Shown piece by piece: positions 61,227 to 64,000 of a stretch of DNA of 64,000 nt. The position numbers and the translations under genes are program-made. The notes under the pieces are model-generated. The model had not been told where the DNA came from, did no database searches, and was given only the letters and a program-made list of their open reading frames with translations. The DNA comes from Bacterioplanoides pacificum (GTDB lineage Bacteria; Pseudomonadota; Gammaproteobacteria; Pseudomonadales; Oceanobacteraceae): the NCBI RefSeq assembly GCF_042648445.1, contig NZ_JBHRYB010000005.1, positions 1 through 64,000 on the forward strand, given 5' to 3'. Each line of letters starts with the position of its first letter. The first letter of the stretch is position 1.

Positions 61227-62788
61227 CACAGATTCCGGTTACACAGGTTTCGGCCGCTGACATGGCCGCACTGGTGGATCGTGAAGAACACGACTTTACC
61301 GATATGCAACGGCGTCATTTTAACGCCCGGGCAAAAATGGCACTGGAAAATGAAGCGTTGCGGGCCAGCTTTTTAGGTGCCAGCAATTTTCTGGTGGGTA
61401 AACGTAAAGCCATGTTTCCCGATGACGCTGAACTGTCGGCGTTACGCGACCGCGGTGAAGCCATTCGCCAGCATACGTTAAATAATCTGCCGGATTTATT
61501 GCAGCGGCTGGAAACCAACCTGACCGCAAATGGCATTCAGGTGCACTGGGCCGAAACCGCCGAAGAAGCCTGCTGTCTGATTCATAATATTCTGCAGGAT
61601 AATAACGCCCGGACCGTGGTGAAAGGTAAATCCATGGTCAGCGAAGAAATTGAACTCAATCATTACCTCGAACAACGTGGGATAGAGTGCCTGGAATCGG
61701 ATATGGGTGAATATCTGGTGCAGCTGGCTAAAGAAACGCCGTCGCATATTATTATGCCGGCTATCCATAAAAATAAGGAACAAATTGCCCGTTTGATGCA
61801 CAGCCGGGCGCAAACCAGTGATGGTCAGGCGGTGCCCTACAGCGAAGATGTGGATGAGCTGATTGGTAATGCCCGCTCAATTCTGCGTGATAAATTTATG
61901 ACCGCAGATGCCGGTATCTCCGGCGTTAATATGGCCGTCGCCAATAGCGGCACCTTGTGCCTGGTGGAAAACGAAGGTAATGGCCGTATGACCACGACCG
62001 TACCAAAGTTACACATTGCGGTCACCGGTATTGAAAAAGTAGTGGAAGATTTTTCTCAGGTTCCCGATTTACTTACGCTGTTAACCCGCTCTGCCACCGG
62101 GCAAAAAATAACCACCTATTTTAATATGATTTCCGGGCCGAAAAAGCCGGGAGAAAAAGACGGCCCGGAGCAGGTTCATCTGGTGCTGCTGGATAATGGC
62201 CGCTCGCGTATTTTTAATCACGACACGTTAAAACCAACGCTGCAATGCATCCGTTGTGGCGCCTGTATGAATCATTGCCCTGTGTATGCCCGTATCGGCG
62301 GTCACGCGTATGGTTCAACTTACCCCGGCCCTATTGGTCAGGTGGTCACGCCACAACTTGGCGGGCTGCAGAAACACGGTGATATGTTATCGGCCTGTTC
62401 GTTAAACGGCGCCTGTGGTGATGCCTGCCCGGTGCGTATTCCGCTGCCGAAACTGATTCGTGAATTGCGCTCCGAGGCGGTCAATCCGGATGTTAATCAT
62501 TTAACCGCAGATTCTATTCGGCAGGTGTTTAGTCCGGTGTTAGGCCGTGGCAGCAAACGGACACTGGGTGAGAGCCTGATCTGGCGTGGCTGGTCGCTGG
62601 CCCACCGGCAACCCTGGCTGTACCGGCTGATGACCCGGCTGCTTACCCGTGGCCGTAAACTGCTGCCCAAAAAACTGGGACCCTGGACGCGCAGCCGTTC
62701 GATGCCTCAGGTGGCTGCCAGAAGTCTGCACGAACTCGCCAGAGACAGGGGCGTTGCCAATGAACTTAACTCCGGAGAGTCGCAATGA
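61223..62788 (+). CDS. lldF: L-lactate utilisation Fe-S protein LldF/LutB
   Basis: The 521-residue protein has an N-terminal LUD domain (VVKGKSMVSEEIELN, MPAIHKNKEQIARLM) and two 4Fe-4S motifs, CIRCGACMNHCPVY and CSLNGACGDACPVRIP. It is the electron-transfer subunit of the lactate oxidation complex. Start overlaps lldE and stop overlaps lldG by 4 bp each. Confidence 0.94.
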   Translation: MTQIPVTQVSAADMAALVDREEHDFTDMQRRHFNARAKMALENEALRASFLGASNFLVGKRKAMFPDDAELSALRDRGEAIRQHTLNNLPDLLQRLETNLTANGIQVHWAETAEEACCLIHNILQDNNARTVVKGKSMVSEEIELNHYLEQRGIECLESDMGEYLVQLAKETPSHIIMPAIHKNKEQIARLMHSRAQTSDGQAVPYSEDVDELIGNARSILRDKFMTADAGISGVNMAVANSGTLCLVENEGNGRMTTTVPKLHIAVTGIEKVVEDFSQVPDLLTLLTRSATGQKITTYFNMISGPKKPGEKDGPEQVHLVLLDNGRSRIFNHDTLKPTLQCIRCGACMNHCPVYARIGGHAYGSTYPGPIGQVVTPQLGGLQKHGDMLSACSLNGACGDACPVRIPLPKLIRELRSEAVNPDVNHLTADSIRQVFSPVLGRGSKRTLGESLIWRGWSLAHRQPWLYRLMTRLLTRGRKLLPKKLGPWTRSRSMPQVAARSLHELARDRGVANELNSGESQ

Positions 62789-63468
62789 GCAGCCGTGACC
62801 GAATTTTACAGCGCCTGAAAAATGGCCAGAGTGCTTCACGCCAACAGTCTTCAGTACTGGCTTTTGAGGCCGTAAGTGGAAATCTGGATGAGGCCCTTTA
62901 CCGGCACGAATTTATCCAGAACCTGAGTGATAATCATGCTGAGGTCATCCCGACATCAGCCGCGGCGCTGGCGACGGATATCCGCCAGCTGTTGCAGGAT
63001 AAAGACATCGCTCATTGCCTGATTGGTTGCAGTGCCGCGGCTGATGCGCTGGCCCGATCGGTCAGTGGGTTGCAGCGTTACGACGCCGCGCTGGAGAACA
63101 GCGAGTTATTTCAGCAGATTGACGCAGGGATTTCGTTTGCCCGCTATGGTCTGGCAGCAACCGGCTCTCTGGTGCTGGAAACCGGAGCGGATGAACCCCG
63201 TACGTTATCGCTGGTGCCTGGGTTAAATATTGTGGTGCTGAATGAAAGCGATTTATTGGCAGATTTTAATCAGCTGGTACAGAGCGACTACTGGCAACAA
63301 AGTTTTGCCCGGGATGAAAAACCCAGCAATATGTTACTGATTTCCGGCCCGAGTAAAACCGCCGATATTCAGCAGACCCTGGCATTTGGTGCCCATGGGC
63401 CAAAACAGCTGTGTGTTTTTCTGGTCAGTGATGCAGATGGTGCCGTTAACGAGCCGCCAGCTCCTTAA
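62785..63468 (+). CDS. lldG: L-lactate utilisation protein LldG/LutC
   Basis: The 227-residue protein has the LUD domain: SFARYGLAATGSLVLETGADEPRTLSLVPGLNIVVL and NMLLISGPSKTADIQQTLAFGAHGPKQLCVFLV. It is the third subunit of the complex. Its end is followed 18 bp later by dld. Confidence 0.92.
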   Translation: MSSRDRILQRLKNGQSASRQQSSVLAFEAVSGNLDEALYRHEFIQNLSDNHAEVIPTSAAALATDIRQLLQDKDIAHCLIGCSAAADALARSVSGLQRYDAALENSELFQQIDAGISFARYGLAATGSLVLETGADEPRTLSLVPGLNIVVLNESDLLADFNQLVQSDYWQQSFARDEKPSNMLLISGPSKTADIQQTLAFGAHGPKQLCVFLVSDADGAVNEPPAP

Positions 63469-63486
63469 TATGTGAGCAAGAAAATT

Positions 63487-64000
63487 ATGAATAATCAGGA
63501 ATTTCTGCAGCGTTGTCAGTCGTTGCTCGGCAGTCATAATGTGCTCACCGGTGATACCGAAACCGAGCATTATCGTACCGGCTTCCGTTCCGGTGAAGGT
63601 GATGCTCTGGCGGTATTGTTCCCCGAAACTTTAACGCAACAATGGCAGTTACTGCAGCTGTGTGTGGCTGCGGATAAAATTATTATCATGCAGGCGGCCA
63701 ATACCGGCCTGACCGAGGGTTCAACCCCGAGCGGCAACGACTATGATCGCGACGTGGTGATTATTAATACCCGCAGGCTGGACAAACTGATCTTACTGAA
63801 TCAGGGACAGCAGGTGGTCAGTTTTCCCGGCGCTTCATTATTTACGCTGGAGAAAATGCTGGCACCGTTAAAGCGGGTGCCTCATTCGGTGATAGGATCG
63901 TCCTGTATTGGTGCGTCTATTGTTGGTGGTGTGGCTAATAACTCCGGCGGGGCATTAATTAAACGTGGCCCGGCTTATACCGAGTTGTCGTTATACGCGC
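63487..64000 (+). CDS. dld: Quinone-dependent D-lactate dehydrogenase, N-terminal part (runs off the window)
   Basis: The frame is open from ATG 63487 to the end of the window, 171 codons of a protein that is about 570 residues in E. coli. It shows the FAD-binding domain: YRTGFRSGEGDALAVLFPETL, IIIMQAANTGLTEGSTPSGN, PHSVIGSSCIGASIVGGVANNSGG and RGPAYTELSLYA. It oxidises D-lactate to pyruvate and reduces quinone. It completes a unit for both lactate enantiomers. Confidence 0.95.
   Translation, partial: MNNQEFLQRCQSLLGSHNVLTGDTETEHYRTGFRSGEGDALAVLFPETLTQQWQLLQLCVAADKIIIMQAANTGLTEGSTPSGNDYDRDVVIINTRRLDKLILLNQGQQVVSFPGASLFTLEKMLAPLKRVPHSVIGSSCIGASIVGGVANNSGGALIKRGPAYTELSLYA

Overview
The window reads as chromosomal DNA of a marine-type gammaproteobacterium, most like the Oceanospirillales/Pseudomonadales. 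Supporting this are a homodimeric-type AceE/AceF pyruvate dehydrogenase, a PdhR-like regulator, an L-lactate (LldEFG) plus D-lactate (Dld) oxidation cluster, a norR-ppyR-nnrS-hmp block resembling the Pseudomonas fhpR/fhp region, a sufBCDS operon, TruC, DinB, DUF2007, CsiV, Mfd and PtsP. The genus cannot be fixed from sequence alone.

Layout. 1-1140 is accessory DNA: the 5' end of an IS256-family element, two integron-type gene cassettes, one well-formed attC site, a second attC that looks cut off, and a possible IS3-type end. 1159-18661 is mostly core genes: a UbiM-like hydroxylase, a VC0807-type membrane protein, a type III ornithine/lysine decarboxylase, a DUF4124 protein with a two-repeat nuclease-like protein, an 800-bp gene-free region with paired DnaA-box-like motifs, TruC, a royal-jelly/yellow-type propeller, DUF2007, DinB, a large surface metalloprotease with a predicted barrel, a three-gene lipid-type operon (FAD oxidoreductase, SAM methyltransferase, hotdog thioesterase), nitronate monooxygenase and MoeA. 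18649-23135 is a nitric-oxide response module with visible NorR sites and a sigma-54 promoter. 23182-31327 holds a DUF2955/HlyD efflux pair, two diguanylate cyclases and PtsP. 31357-36137 holds CsiV, Mfd and a thioredoxin. A tRNA-Met (CAT) and the suf operon (36455-41871) follow, with an IscR type 1-like palindrome over the promoter. 42205-52183 has an SH3/coiled-coil protein, YciI, a PHP phosphatase, YciO, TrpS, a UvrD-like helicase, two tandem DUF4124/HExxH proteins, SlyD and an anchored FKBP. 52654-64000 is aceEF, a decayed Cache sensor, a solute-binding protein, a CPBP protease, the PdhR-like regulator and lldEFG-dld, which runs off the end.

How it fits together. PdhR-like boxes occur upstream of aceE and in the pdhR/lldE gap, so one regulator may link pyruvate and lactate oxidation. 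NorR probably drives ppyR-nnrS-hmp for NO detoxification.

Most notable non-coding signals: (i) a 194-bp dispersed repeat at 15991 and 51438, about 95% identical, with predicted hairpins, whose second copy splits a duplicated transcription terminator; (ii) three pairs of DnaA-box-like sites at 6304-6961, each pair offset by exactly 12 bp; (iii) an imperfect inverted-repeat element between sufB and sufC; (iv) a frameshifted Cache-domain relic after aceF. I found no CRISPR array, rRNA or prophage. Several assignments rest on family recognition without database searches.
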